From: Anaeramoeba ignava
Lineage: Eukaryota > Metamonada > Anaeramoebidae
Length of the DNA stretch: 64,000 bases
Assembly (NCBI GenBank): GCA_028826165.1
Contig: JAPDFW010000011.1
Coordinates: forward strand, 375,001 to 439,000
Direction of reading: 5' to 3'
The position numbers were made by a program, and so were the translations under genes. The notes beneath the pieces were generated by a model. It was given only the letters and a program-made list of their open reading frames with translations. It did not search any database and was not told where the DNA came from. This document shows positions 1-9,673 of this stretch, in pieces (the stretch's first letter is position 1; each line of letters opens with the position of its first letter).

Positions 1-91
1 TTTGACATTTTTTATATTAAAATTTTAATAAAAAAAGTGAAAAATAAATTTTCATTTTTTTTCTTTTTAAAAATTTAAAACAAAAAAAAAA

Positions 92-999
92 ATGAAAGAA
101 AGTTACTTTTTGATTTATTCCTTTTTCTTAATTTTTCTCATTTCAAAAACTTATCAATCAACAACAATTATGCCTTATATGTGTTTAGAAAGGTGAATTT
201 ATTTACAAAATAATTTTTATTTTTAATTTTTAATTTTTAATTTTTAATTTTTAATTTAAGATGTGATGAAAATATTCAACAAGATCTTCAACAATTAAAA
301 GAAAAAATCAAATATTTTAAAGCCGTGTCAATTGAACAATTTGATGTATCTTCAGATGGAGACATAATACGCGGGGCTAACTTAACCAATATAATCCCAA
401 ACTTGAAAGAAATTGGGGTAGAAAAAATATATCCAATGATTTCAACATTTAATGATTCAACTAAAAAACACAGTATTGAAAATATTGGGAAAGTATTTGC
501 AAATCCTGAAAGATTTATCACACACGCAATATCCTTTGCGAATGAAATGGGGTTCAATGGATTTTCTATTGATTTTGAGCCTTATTCAAATGAGGCAACT
601 GATAAAGATGGAAATGATTATGCAAATTTCATCACTTTGTTTGCTAATGAATTGCATAAAAATTCTTTGGAATTACTTGTGAATTGTGCACATTGGTCTA
701 AGCTTTGGAATTTAACAGCCATTTCTCTTTCTTCGGCTGATCTTATCATTGATATGTCGACTTATACAACTAATACTCAAACTTGGGCAACTATTTTTCA
801 AGAAGATGTTCAACTTTTTTCTTTATCAAAACTTTCAATTGGTTTAGAATGTGATACTGTTCCCCCTTTATCTGACCAAGATTTGAAATATAGATTTACT
901 CTTTTGAAGAATTATGATATAATTGCTATTGCAATTTGGCAAATGCCAATGCCTGAAAATTGGTTTCAATATTTTGATGAATTATTAAATCATTTATAA
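92..999 (+). CDS. Secreted GH18-family (chitinase/chitobiase-like) glycoside hydrolase, two exons
   Basis: Exon 1 is 92-192 and exon 2 is 261-999, joined across a 68-bp GT-AG intron (193-260) in phase 2, giving about 279 residues. Residues 1-23 form a signal peptide (MKESYFLIYSFFLIFLIS), so the product is probably secreted or lysosomal. The segment GFNGFSIDFEPY matches the beta-4 catalytic strand of GH18 enzymes (DxxDxDxE type): the terminal D and E are kept, but the first D of the motif is replaced by N. The later AIAIWQMPMPENW resembles the last strand of the GH18 barrel, which usually has a substrate-binding Trp. The protein is short for a chitinase and closest in plan to di-N-acetylchitobiase-like proteins. 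The substrate is inferred, not shown. It ends tail-to-tail with the LRMDA-like gene. It could also be a non-catalytic GH18 lectin. Confidence 0.7.
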
Positions 1000-2060
1000 A
1001 ATTTAAATCAAAATCAAAATTTAAATTAAAATCAAATTGAAATCAAAATCAAAATTAAAATCTAATTCAAAATCAAAATCAAAATTAAAATTAAAATCAA
1101 AATCAAAATTTAAATCAAAATTAAAATGAAAATCAAAATTTAAATTAAAATCTAATTCAAAATCAAAATCAAAATCAAAATAAAATTAAAATCAAAATCA
1201 AAATCAAAATCAAAATCAAAATTAAAATCAAAATCAAAATCAAAATCAAAATCAAAATTAAAATTAAAATTTAAATTAAAATCAAAATCAAAATCAAAAT
1301 TTAAATTAAATTCAAAATTTAAATCAAAATCAAAATCAAAATCAAAATTAAAATTAAAATGAAAATCAAAATTAAAAATTAAAATTAAAATCAAAATCAA
1401 AATTAAAATCTAATTAAAATTAAAATTAAAATCAAAATCAAAATCAAAATCAAAATCAAAATTAAAATCAAAATGAAAATCAAAATCAAAATCAAAATTT
1501 AAAATCAAAATTAAAATCAAAATCAAAATTAAAATCAAAATCAAAATTAAAAATTTAAAATTAAAATTAAAATTCAAAATTTAAAATCAAAATCAAAATT
1601 AAAATCAAAATTTAAATTAAAATCAAAATTGAAATCAAAATCAAAATTATAATCAAAATTTAAATTAAAATCAAAATTAAAATCAAAATCAAAATCAAAA
1701 TCAAAATTTAAATTTAAATTAAAATCAAAATCAAAATTAAAATTAAAATTAAAATTAAAATTAAAATTAAAATTAAAATCAAAATCAAAATCAAAATCAA
1801 AATCAAAATTAAAATCAAAATCAAAATCAAAATCAAAATTAAAATTAAAAATTAAAATTAAAATCAAAATCAAAACCAAAATCAAAATCAAAATCAAAAT
1901 TAAAATTTAAATTAAAATCAAAATCAAAATTCAAAATCAAAATTTAAATTAAATTTAAATTAAAATCAAAATCAAAATCAAAATTAAAATTAAAATCAAA
2001 ATGAAAATATAAATTAAAATCAAAATTAAAATTAAAATTAAAATTAAAATTAAAAAAAAT
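1000..2060. repeat. Degenerate (TCAAAA/TTAAAA)n array between convergent genes
   Basis: About 1.06 kb built from variants of a 6-bp unit (AAAATC, AAAATT, AAATTT). The + strand has almost no G. Long open frames on the minus strand (ILILI, DFDFD) are by-products of the repeat and are not genes. From 2061 to 2263 the sequence is A/T-rich with no recognisable feature. Confidence 0.9.
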
Positions 2061-2263
2061 GGAATAAAAAAATGGAATAAAAATTTGTCATTTTGCCCAA
2101 CAATTTTTTTATTTAAAAAGCTCAATTCTCATTTATTCCAAAACTGAAAAAGTTTTAGAAATAATGATCAAACAAAAAAAAATGAAAAAGTAAATGAAAA
2201 AAAAGGTAAAAGAAAAAAAAAAAGAGAAAAAGAAATTTTTTTTTTTGAAATTTTGAAATATTT

Positions 2264-5200
2264 TTAAAGATCTTTGTTTCGAATAAAACTAAGAAAAAAA
2301 AGAAAAAAAGATTTAGTTTAAAAATTTAGTTTAAAAAATAAAAGAAATATATACCGATTTCCTTCTGAACGATGACCAGCATATGTATAATGAGAATATC
2401 CAAATTTTGTACTTTTTTTCTTTTTTGGATTAAATTCAACAACTTTTGTTTCTTTTTTACTCATTTGATTTTGAATTTGATTTCTTTCTTCTTCTGTTAA
2501 TTCAGCTGTAACAACTTTCATAAATTTACCAACTTTAAGTGCTTTTTGTTTTTCTTCTTTTGTAACTTTTGTTGAATCCAAATAGGATAATTTAGGTAAT
2601 TCAGAAATAACAAAAAGACTTTACAAGAGAATTTTAAATTTTAAATTTTAAATTTTAAATTTTAAATTTGAAAATAAATTAATAAAATATTTAATAAAAT
2701 ATTTAATAAAATAATTAATAAAATAATTAATAAAATAATTAATAAAATAATTTATAAAATTATAAATAAATTAATAAAATAATTTATAAAATAATTTATA
2801 AAATAATTTATATATTAATTAATAAAAATAATTTATAAAATAATTAATAAAATAATTAATAAAATAATTATTTAATAAAATATTTAATAAAATAATTAAT
2901 AAAATAATAAATAAAATAATTAATAAAAATAATTAAATAAAATAATTAATAAAATAATTAATAAAATAAATAATAAAATAATTAATAAAATAATTAATAA
3001 AATAATTAATAAAATAATTAATAAAATAAATAATAAAATAAATAATAAAATAATTTATAAAATAATTAATAAAAAAATAAAATAAAAAAATAATTAATAA
3101 AATAATTAATAAAATAATTAATAAAATAAATAATAAAATAAATAATAAAATAATTAATAAAAAATATTTAATAAAAATATTTAATAAAATAATAAATAAA
3201 ATAATTAATAAAATAATAAATAAAAATAATTAATAAAATAATTAATAAAAATAATTAATAAAATAATTAATAAAATAATTAATAAAATAATTAATAAAAT
3301 AATTAATAAAATAATTAATAAAAATAATTAATAAAATAATTAATAAAATAATTAATAAAATAATTAATAAAATAATTAATAAAATAATTAATAAATAAAA
3401 TAATTAATAAAAATAATTAATAAAATAATTTATAAAATAATTAATAAAATAATTAATAAAATAATTAATAAAATAATTAATAAAATATTTAATAAAATAT
3501 TTAATAAAAATATTTAATAAATTAATAAAATATTTAATAAAATAATTAATAAAATATTTAATAAAATAATTAATAAAATAATTAATAAAATAAATAATAA
3601 AATAATTAATAAAATATTTAATAAAATAATTAATAAAATATTTAATAAAATAATTAATAAATTAATTTATAAAATAATAAATAAAATAATTTATAAAAAT
3701 AATTTTATAAAATATTTAATAAATTAATTTATAAAATAATAAATAAAATAATTTATAAAATAATTTATAAAATATTTAATAAAAATAATTTATAAAATAA
3801 TTAAATAAAATAATTTATAAAATAATTAATAAAAATAATTAATAAAATAATAAATAAAATAATTATTAATAAAATAATTAATAAAAAATAATTAATAAAA
3901 TAATTAATAAAAATAATTAATAAAATAATTAATAAAATAATTAATAAAATATTTAATAAAATATTTAATAAAATAATTAATAAAATAATTAATAAAATAT
4001 TTAATAAAATAATTAATAAAATAATTAATAAAATAATCAATAAAATAATAAATAAAATAATTAATAAAATAATTAATAAAATAATTAATAAAATAATTAA
4101 TAAAATAAAATAAAATAATAATTAATAAATAAATTAATAAAATAATTAATAAAATAATTAATAAAATATTAAATAAAATAATTAATAAAATAATTAATAA
4201 AATAATTAATAAAATAATTAATAAAATAATTAATAAAATAATAAATAAAATAATTAATAAAATAATTAATAAAATAATTAATAAAATAATTAATAAAATA
4301 ATTAATAAAATAATTAATAAAATATTTGGCTTGGTTTTGATTCTTGCCAAGTGGCATATTGAGCTTATTGGCTTATCGAGCCAAAAGCAAAAAAAAAATA
4401 ATTGAAACTCAATTAGATCAAAAAAAATACCCCCTATTTTTGCCAATTTTGGCAATAAGATTTAGAATCTGATCAATAAAAATTAAAATCCCTAATTTGC
4501 CAATTAAGAACTTTTTTATTTACGATTTCCTTTTGTCAAAATTCGCATTTGGCAAAAAAAAGTTGAAAAAAATCAGAAAAAAAAAATTTTTTTTGGCTCA
4601 GAAAGCCAAAATTCATTTAAAGAAGAAATCCCTTTAAAACCATTTATCTCCATTCTTAGGACATGTTACTTTATTGTGTCCAGGTTTTCCACATTGAGAA
4701 CAACAATATTTTTTTTCAGAGTTTTTATGTCTTTTTTTTTCGAATCCATTTTCATGTTCAGAAACTCTTTCTTCTGATAAATCAAAATCTTCTTCAGAAC
4801 TCCAATCAGAAAAAGAAGAATGTCTATATAGCTTTCTTTTTTGGGTTTGGCTTCTTTATTTCTGGTCCTCCTTCATCCATCTGAATAATTTTAGTCAAAT
4901 CATTATCTTCTTCATCCATAAAGTGTCTAGAGTTATGTAGAATTGATTTTCAATAAATGGAATATTTTCATTATTTTGATTTGGATCAATCTCCCTCTTC
5001 ATATTCACTGACATAATTCTCTATTTCTTCTTGTATTATTTGATTTTCCTCTTGTTCTTCTAAAATTTGAGAAGATTGTCTCTTCTTCTTATCTTGACTG
5101 TTTTTCCTTCCTTGTTTTTTTCTTACTTGAGAACTTAATCTTAATTCATCCTTTTTTTCTTCATCCTCTTTCCTATATTTCTGAACTTTCTCCCACCATT

Positions 5201-7394
5201 TTGTTGTTTCTTCATTATCTGTTGGAATCTCTTGATGTCCAGTTCTCTTTTGAAATTGAATTTTTTTCTTATCAATTCTTCTTCAGATTTCAATAATTCA
5301 ACCATTTGTATCAATTTGGGTTTTTCATGTCCAATTCTTCTGTTTAATCTTTTATGATATCCTTCTAATGGCCCATTTGTTCTTTGGCTTAAATCTGGAA
5401 AACTTGAGATATTCCATATTTGAGGTGAATATTTTCTCATCCATATTTTTTGAAAATATTTAAAAAATTCTTCACAACCTTTAAAATGAACTTTTATTTT
5501 CTTCAATTTCTCTTCAATCATATTTAATGGAATATAAGTTAATTCCTCTAGTGATTCAACTAATTCCTTTTTTTGATTTTCATCTAATTCTGAACACAAT
5601 TTATTCACCTTTTTCCTTATTGCATTTTTCCAGTGAAAAAAACAACCTATCAACTGTGCTTCTGGAAGAACTTTCTTGATTGCATTCTGAAGAGAAACTT
5701 CAAAGTCACAAGTGACATATTTAAATTTCCATTTGGAATTGAGGAAGTATCTAAAGATGTTTTCAAAGATAAATGTATACATATCCTGCTTAGAAGAAGT
5801 TGAAATTGCATAAACTGCTGGAACGTAAATTCTACTTGAATGATCAAAACACATAATTGTAATTAATTGAGTAAAGGGTTTGGCTGCACTTAAAAAAGTG
5901 CCATCAATAAATATCTGATTGGCCTGAAACAAAGAACTAGCTACACTATCTGAAAACCAACAAACAGCCATTTCTTTTTTGTCTTGAATCAATACTTCAG
6001 AGGAGAATCTCCAAAATTTTTTTCATTTTTGTTTGTGAATAAGGAGATTCAGAAAGGATTCTTATTAATTCAAAAGGAAATCTTGCTTTTCTAATTGTTG
6101 AAATAGTCTGCAAAAACATGATGAGCAGGTGGTATTTCAAAATGATCATCTTCCCCAATTTCAGAATTGATTCTTTCAACAGCTAATTGGTAGATCTCCA
6201 TAGAAGTCTTTCCTAATTCAGATGCCATTTGATTAATAAATTCCCAGAATCTTTTGGATAATGATTCATTTCCTTGAATTTGCTTTTTCACATTCTTCTG
6301 AATGAGGACGATTTAAAACGGTATTGATTGTTGAATCTGATCAATGTTGCACCACAATTAGGAGTCATACACCGATAATACTTCTTCCCTGTCTCTTCAA
6401 CAAAACTTTTTAATCGAAAAATTCTTGAATTGAAAATAAGTTTCGAATTCATCAAAAAAGAAAAATTGAAAAAGTCAAAAATGAGAATGAAAAATAAAAA
6501 ATTTTTTTCTTTTTCTTAAATATTTTTTTTTCGCAAGATCCGTGATTGGGGAGAGATCTTTTTGTTTTTTGGTTTTTATTAAGAAAAATAAAGTTTTTCA
6601 ATTTGATTTCAATTTAAAAATATGTTTATTTTATTTTATTAGCTCGATAAGCCAATAAGCTCAATATGCCACTTGGCAAGAATCAAAACCAAGCCAAATA
6701 TTTAATAAAATAATTAATAAAATAAATTAATAAAATATTTAATAAAATAATTAATAAAATAATTAATAAAATATTTAATAAAATATTTAATAAAATATTT
6801 AATAAAATAATAAATAAAATATTTAATAAAATAATTAATATATTTTTACCGATATCTTTTATAATCATCATAATCTTTTCCAGTAAAAAAATTAGGACAA
6901 GCAGGATTACCCAACATGCTTAAATAAGTAATATTTGGATAAGAAATTTTCATTGCAGAAATAAATTTTTCCAAATTATCAATTTGATTTCTATTAATCC
7001 AAAAAGTTTCCAAAGAACGAATTTTAGGAAAAGAAGTATTAGAAGAAATTTGATTATTATCAAGAACAAGTGATTTAAGTGAAGTAAATTGTTCAAGTCC
7101 ATCAAGTTTATTAAGTTCATTATGACTTAGATTTAATTCCGTTGTTTTTAAAGCAAATTGTCTTATAATTGTTATTGGAATCTCTTCCAAATCTTGAGAA
7201 ATTATTGTTAATTTTCCTTTTTCAAATGCATAACTTAATTCTTCTTTATTTTCTTTCTTGGAATTTCCACTTGTTTTGGCATTTTTTTGTGAATCGGAAT
7301 CACTTTCAGAATCAGAATTACTTGTTGATTCAGATTCGCTTGTTTCGGATTCACTTGTTGTGTCTGAATCAAATAATTTATCTTTATTCTTCAT
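2264..7394 (-). CDS. LRMDA: Leucine-rich repeat protein of the LRMDA (C10orf11) type, three exons, with a transposon in intron 1
   Basis: Minus-strand exons are 7394-6850, 2618-2355 and 2288-2264. Both introns are GT-AG in phase 2 and the total is 277 residues. The N-terminus is Ser/Asp/Glu-rich and acidic (about residues 10-55). Leucine-rich repeats follow (TTELNLSHNELNKLDG, LKSLVLDNNQI) and then an LRR cap running across the exon 1-2 junction (NPACPNFF, then YKRYRLFVISELPKLSYLD). The C-terminus EGNRFIRNKDL matches the conserved tail I recall for animal LRMDA, as does the cap. LRMDA is linked to melanosome maturation in vertebrates; its role in a protist is unknown. The start chosen is MKNKDKL, because the upstream in-frame codon is TTG. 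Intron 1 is 4,231 bp and holds AT repeats plus the MULE element. The exon 2 join is supported by reading-frame continuity and homology across the gap. Confidence 0.8.
2640..4319. repeat. (ATTAATAAAATA)n array in LRMDA intron 1, left of the transposon
   Basis: About 1.7 kb of near-uniform 12-bp units (AATTAATAAAAT with AATATTTAAT variants), almost devoid of G and C. The same unit resumes on the other side of the transposon at 6704-6846, so the element landed inside an already expanded intronic array. Confidence 0.92.
4328..4381. repeat. Left terminal inverted repeat of the MULE element
   Basis: Begins GGCTTGGTTTTGATTC and ends GGCTTATCGAGC. It is identical over 54 bp to the reverse complement of 6642-6695. 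Confidence 0.95.
4634..6453 (-). pseudogene. Frameshifted MULE transposase (FLYWCH-like N-terminus, DDE domain, CCHC zinc knuckle)
   Basis: Reads from ATG at 6453 to a stop at 4634, through at least four frames that do not join. The N-terminus has a Cys pair (YYRCMTPNCGATL) followed, one frame over, by RPHSEEC, which together look like a FLYWCH/WRKY-GCM1-type DNA-binding finger. The core 5992-5141 is a MULE transposase domain: IFIDGTF (first Asp), VTCDFEVSLQNA (second Asp), GCFFHWKNAIRKKV, and RTNGPLEGYHKRLNRR carrying the catalytic Glu. Downstream pieces encode an acidic stretch and a C-terminal zinc knuckle, CSQCGKPGHNKVTC (CX2CX4HX4C). Breaks lie near 6315, 6110, 6015 and 5140, several at A runs. 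It is either inactive or affected by homopolymer sequencing errors. Confidence 0.85.
6642..6695. repeat. Right terminal inverted repeat of the MULE element
   Basis: Begins GCTCGATAAGCC and ends AAAACCAAGCC. It is a perfect inverted copy of 4328-4381, followed directly by AAATATTT. Confidence 0.95.
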
Positions 7395-7659
7395 AATAAA
7401 CAATTACTAAAATTTTTTTGTTTAAAAAAAAAATAATAAAAAAATAAGAAAAAAAAAATAAAAGAAAGTAAAAAAATGAAAAAGGAAAAAAAAAAGAAAA
7501 AAAAATTTTTTTAATTAAAAAATAAAAAATAAAAATAAAAAAAAAAAAGAAAAAAAGAAGAAAAATGATTTTTTCTCCTTTTTTAAAATAAAAATTTAAA
7601 TTAAAAATTTAAATTAAAAATTCATTTTTTTTCTCTTTTAAAAAATTCTCAATTAAAAA
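7395..7659. promoter_or_regulatory. Divergent intergenic region between LRMDA-like (-) and PflX-like (+) genes
   Basis: 265 bp with strong asymmetry: purine-rich toward the minus-strand gene and T-rich toward the plus-strand gene. A TTCATTTTTTTTCTCTTTT element (7620-7638) lies just before the ATG at 7660. Its mirror (AAAAAATGAAAAAGGAAAA, about 7473-7491) lies before the minus-strand start. These match the motif found before most genes here. Confidence 0.5.
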
Positions 7660-9624
7660 ATGTCAACCTTTTATAGAAGATATTTTGATTCTTATACTCA
7701 ACAACGTCTTCCTGAATATATGTTAGCTCATCAATTAGAAACAAGTCCTGATTTTGAAATTAATGATGAAACTACTTTAGAACAACTTTGGGAAGAACAT
7801 CAAAGACTTCTTCCTATATTTAGAGAATTAAGAGAAAAAACTAATTCTGTTATTCCTTTAACTCCTTTTCCAGATATGCCTCAAAAAAAATTACAGAGAA
7901 ATTATTTTTCATCCAAAAATAAAAATCCAGAAAAGATTGAAATTGAATATGAAAATTCAAATGAAAATATAAATGAAAATATAAATCAAAATGAGAATAT
8001 AAATGAGAATATAAATGAAAATATAAATGAGAATATAAATGAAAATATAAATCAAAATATAAATGAAAATATAAATGAAAATATAAATGAAAATATAAAT
8101 GAAAATATAAATGAAAATATAAATGAAAATACAAATGAGAATATAAATGAAAATATAAATGAAAATATAAATGAAAATATAAATGAGAATATAAATGAAA
8201 AGATAAATCAAAATATAAATGAAAATATAAATGAAAATATAAATGAAAATATAAATGAGAATATAAATGAAAATACAAATGAAAATATAAATGAAAATAT
8301 AAATGAAAATATAAATGAAAAGATAAATCAAAATGAAAATGAAAATATAAAATGAAAATATAAATGAAAATATAAATCAAAATCAAAATCAAAATCAAAA
8401 TCAAAATCAAAATCAAAATCAAAATCAAAATCAAAATCAAAATCAAAATCAAAATCAAAATCAAAATCAAAATCAAAATCAAAATCAAAATCAAAATCAA
8501 AATCAAAAATCAAAATCAAAATCAAAATCAAAATCAAAATCAAAATCAAAATCAAAATCAAAAATCAAAATCAAAATCAAAATCAAAATCAAAATCAAAA
8601 TCAAAATCAAAATCAAAATCAAAATCAAAATCAAAATCAAAATCAAAATCAAAATCAAAATCAAAATCAAAATCAAAATCAAAATCAAAATCAAAATCAA
8701 AATCAAAATCAAAATCAAAATCAAAATCAAAATCAAAATCAAAATCTAAATCAAAATCAGAAAAAAAGAATTTCATTTTTGGAATTAAAAAGACAAATTG
8801 CTCACAGAATTGCTTTAAAATGTAGATTTTGTGAATTGAAATGTGGTAAAAATAGAAAAACATCAATAGGAAATTGTCACGCACAAGAAACAAGAATATC
8901 TGCATTCTTCACACACGAAGGAGATGAAGAAGAAATCAAACCATCACTAACAATTTTTTTCACAGGATGTAATTTTGGATGTATTCATTGCCAAAACTGG
9001 CCATTAAAAAACGGAAAAGCAGGGAAATACACATCACCACAAAAAATGGCGAAATTAATAATTTCTTTTATAAAAAAAGAACCAACACTTAAAAACATAC
9101 ATTTTCTTGGAGGAGAACCTTCACTTCACATTCCATATATTCTTGATTTTCTAACTTGCATTGTTTATCTTTCAATCCTTTATCCGGAAGTGTCAAAACT
9201 TCCAATGGTTTTTGATTCAAACATGTATTACACAAAGGAAACTAGTTTACTTTTGGATGGAATAACTGATTCAATGATTGCTGACTTAAAATATGGGAAT
9301 AATAAGTGTTGCAAAGAAATATCTCGAAGACCAAGATATATGCAAATTGTGGGCAGAAATATCAAAGAAGCTCAGAATTTTTGCTTCTTAATCGTTCGCC
9401 ATCTTGCACTTCCTCATCATATTGATTGTTGTCTTGAACCTTGTACTAAATGGTTTGCAGAAAATATGAGAAATGATGTCAGATATCATATTACTTTCCA
9501 ATATCATCCTGACCATTTGGCTAAGGAAGTAGAAGAGTTGGCAAAGGAAATTGATGAAACTGAAAGAGAAAAAGCTACTCAAATCGTTCAAAAATATAAT
9601 ATTCAAAGTTTATCGATTGATTAA
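7660..9624 (+). CDS. PflX-like radical SAM protein with a long Asn/Glu/Gln insert (frame broken and restored in the repeat)
   Basis: The N-terminal part (7660-7960, MSTFYRRYFDSYTQQRLPEY) and the C-terminal part (8762-9624) share one frame and flank a hexamer-encoded insert. The C-terminal part has a Cys cluster (CRFCELKCGKNR...GNC) and the radical SAM motif CNFGCIHCQNW (CX3CX2C, which binds the 4Fe-4S cluster). Next come HFLGGEPSLH, typical of the SAM-binding GGE strand, and IVRHLALPHHI...FQYHPDH, the C-terminal signature of the PflX/COG1313 group related to pyruvate formate-lyase activating enzymes. The substrate of this family is not known to me. Three single-A insertions (near 8350, 8507 and 8562) break the frame inside the insert and sum to three, restoring it. 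I favour an expanded coding linker with indels over an intron, because no clear donor is visible. The family is mainly prokaryotic, so lateral transfer is likely. Confidence 0.75.
7964..8757 (+). repeat. Coding hexamer array (GAAAATATAAAT)n then (TCAAAA)n inside the radical SAM gene
   Basis: The first half repeats GAAAATATAAAT, giving Asn-Glu-Asn-Ile. From about 8372 it becomes a very pure TCAAAA array that reads Gln-Asn, Ser-Lys or Ile-Lys depending on frame. Three extra A bases interrupt the periodicity. Confidence 0.9.
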
Positions 9625-9647
9625 AATAAAAATAAAAATCAAAATCA

Positions 9648-9673
9648 TTTTTTCATTTTTTTCTTTTTCAAAA
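9648..9673 (+). promoter_or_regulatory. TCATTTTTTTCTTTTTC element before RCC1-BTB copy A
   Basis: Only 49 bp separate the radical SAM stop from this ATG. The block TTTTTTCATTTTTTTCTTTT ends within a few bases of the start codon and is nearly identical before all six copies, so the core promoter and 5' leader must be very short. Confidence 0.6.

Larger units (their letters stand above)
4328..6695 (-). mobile_element. MULE-type (Mutator-like) DNA transposon, 2,368 bp
   Basis: The element is bounded by perfect 54-bp terminal inverted repeats (4328-4381 and 6642-6695) and flanked by the direct repeat AAATATTT (4320-4327 and 6696-6703), a plausible 8-bp target duplication. The duplication is not certain, because AAATATTT also occurs in the surrounding array. 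Inside is a minus-strand transposase with the MULE DDE domain and a C-terminal zinc knuckle, broken by frameshifts. The element lies in the same orientation as its host gene (LRMDA-like). The perfect inverted repeats suggest a recent insertion, despite the broken frame. Confidence 0.88.

Noticed and set aside
1152-1897. Minus-strand open frames of Ile-Leu and Asp-Phe repeats
   Set aside because: They arise from the TCAAAA array, which has few stops on the complement. No start context, no unique sequence.
3801-4455. Minus-strand open frames rich in Ile, Leu, Asn, Tyr and Phe, one of them running into the transposon end
   Set aside because: Produced by the ATTAATAAAAT array plus the terminal inverted repeat. 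No domain.
5141-6453. Transposase as a host gene with introns
   Set aside because: The breaks lack GT-AG pairs and sit at A runs, and the reading lies wholly between matching terminal inverted repeats.
7660-8355. Separate small Asn-Glu-rich gene ending at 8355
   Set aside because: Its N-terminal segment lies in the same frame as the radical SAM domain, and the stop results from one extra A in the repeat.
8356-8760. TCAAAA array as an intron ending at the CAG at 8758-8760
   Set aside because: The acceptor looks possible, but no convincing donor is visible upstream, and the three insertions restore the frame. Kept as an alternative only.
7850-8905. Minus-strand frames (LILILI, DFDFDF) opposite the radical SAM insert
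   Set aside because: Shadows of the coding hexamer array.
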